The translations under genes and the position numbers were made by a program. Shown here piece by piece: positions 63,967 through 64,000 of a DNA stretch of 64,000 nucleotides; within the stretch, counting starts at the first letter, position 1; the number at the start of each line of letters is the position of its first letter. Origin of the DNA: Arthrobacter dokdonellae. GTDB lineage: Bacteria > Actinomycetota > Actinomycetes > Actinomycetales > Micrococcaceae. The DNA lies in NCBI RefSeq assembly GCF_003268655.1, contig NZ_CP029642.1:1-64000 (forward strand). Reading direction: 5' to 3'. The notes beneath the pieces were generated by a model. That model made no database searches, was not told the origin of the DNA, and saw nothing but the letters and a program-made list of their open reading frames with translations.

Positions 63967-64000
63967 TTACTGCCCTTCATCCTTGAGCTGTCCCAGCCTC
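63967..64000 (-). CDS. C-terminal end of an upstream gene, possibly PadR regulator, cut by window
   Basis: The minus strand reads RLGQLKDEGQ then a TAA stop at 63967-63969. Position and DUF1048/DrrAB context suggest a PadR-family regulator, but ten residues cannot prove it. Confidence 0.4.
   Translation of the reverse strand, partial: RLGQLKDEGQ

Overview
The window is a high-GC actinobacterial chromosome segment, most like Arthrobacter, Pseudarthrobacter or another member of the Micrococcaceae. The signs are a resuscitation-promoting-factor transglycosylase with LysM, a DUF222/13E12 HNH protein with a LexA-like box, FprA-type ferredoxin-NADP reductases, a furA-katA pair and dense coding with very high GC at third positions. 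The genus is inferred from gene content, not tested.

Layout. 1-7.2 kb: DEAD-box helicase, MOSC protein, KdpE and KdpD, and an SDR oxidoreductase, all hit by single-base frameshifts (14 counted), which looks like poor consensus quality near a contig end rather than decay. 7.3-10.8 kb: amidohydrolase, Rpf/LysM protein and a metallo-beta-lactamase-fold protein with an internal deletion. 10.9-13.5 kb: cystathionine beta-synthase and gamma-synthase operon. 13.5-16.3 kb: P-loop kinase-like protein, AraC regulator, VOC protein and an orphan AbiEi-like protein bracketed by two copies of one long palindrome. 16.3-20.9 kb: putA with a divergent LysR regulator. 20.9-25.2 kb: AlkA-type glycosylase, ABM monooxygenase, thioredoxin, a MarR-MFS unit with a clear operator, and GNAT. 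25.2-28.9 kb: two envelope proteins, tRNA-Tyr, a small membrane protein, YajQ and a two-domain VOC protein. 28.9-33.9 kb: NarL-type two-component pair with a phosphatase, HtpX, MFS. 34-38 kb: ankyrin protein, furA-katA, DUF2461, DUF2236. 38-43.8 kb: amino acid permease, FprA-like reductase, RarD-like transporter, a gutted flavoprotein reductase, and a Usp protein.

43.9-46.3 kb is a scrambled, partly duplicated stretch: it holds degenerate copies of the gabT 3' end and of the 5' end of the neighbouring membrane-protein gene. 46.3-50.8 kb is a GABA/aminobutyraldehyde catabolic cluster (gabT, an aldehyde dehydrogenase, divergent PucR regulator). 50.8-57.4 kb is sulfur-linked: FprA, CysG and an SsuABC-type ABC transporter, with a dead toxin-antitoxin module between them; cysG and ssuA share an upstream motif. 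58-64 kb: RelA/SpoT-domain synthetase, SOS-box HNH/DUF222 protein, and a DrrAB-type ABC exporter with DUF1048 and a cut-off upstream gene that may be PadR.

No wholly new multi-gene system is evident. The most interesting items are the AbiEi-nuclease-like orphan with matching flanking palindromes, the gabT/PAIFQPGG duplication, the dead toxin-antitoxin pair, the LexA-type site at the HNH gene and the motif shared by cysG and ssuA. Motif and family calls come from reading the sequence and from general family knowledge; no database search was run.
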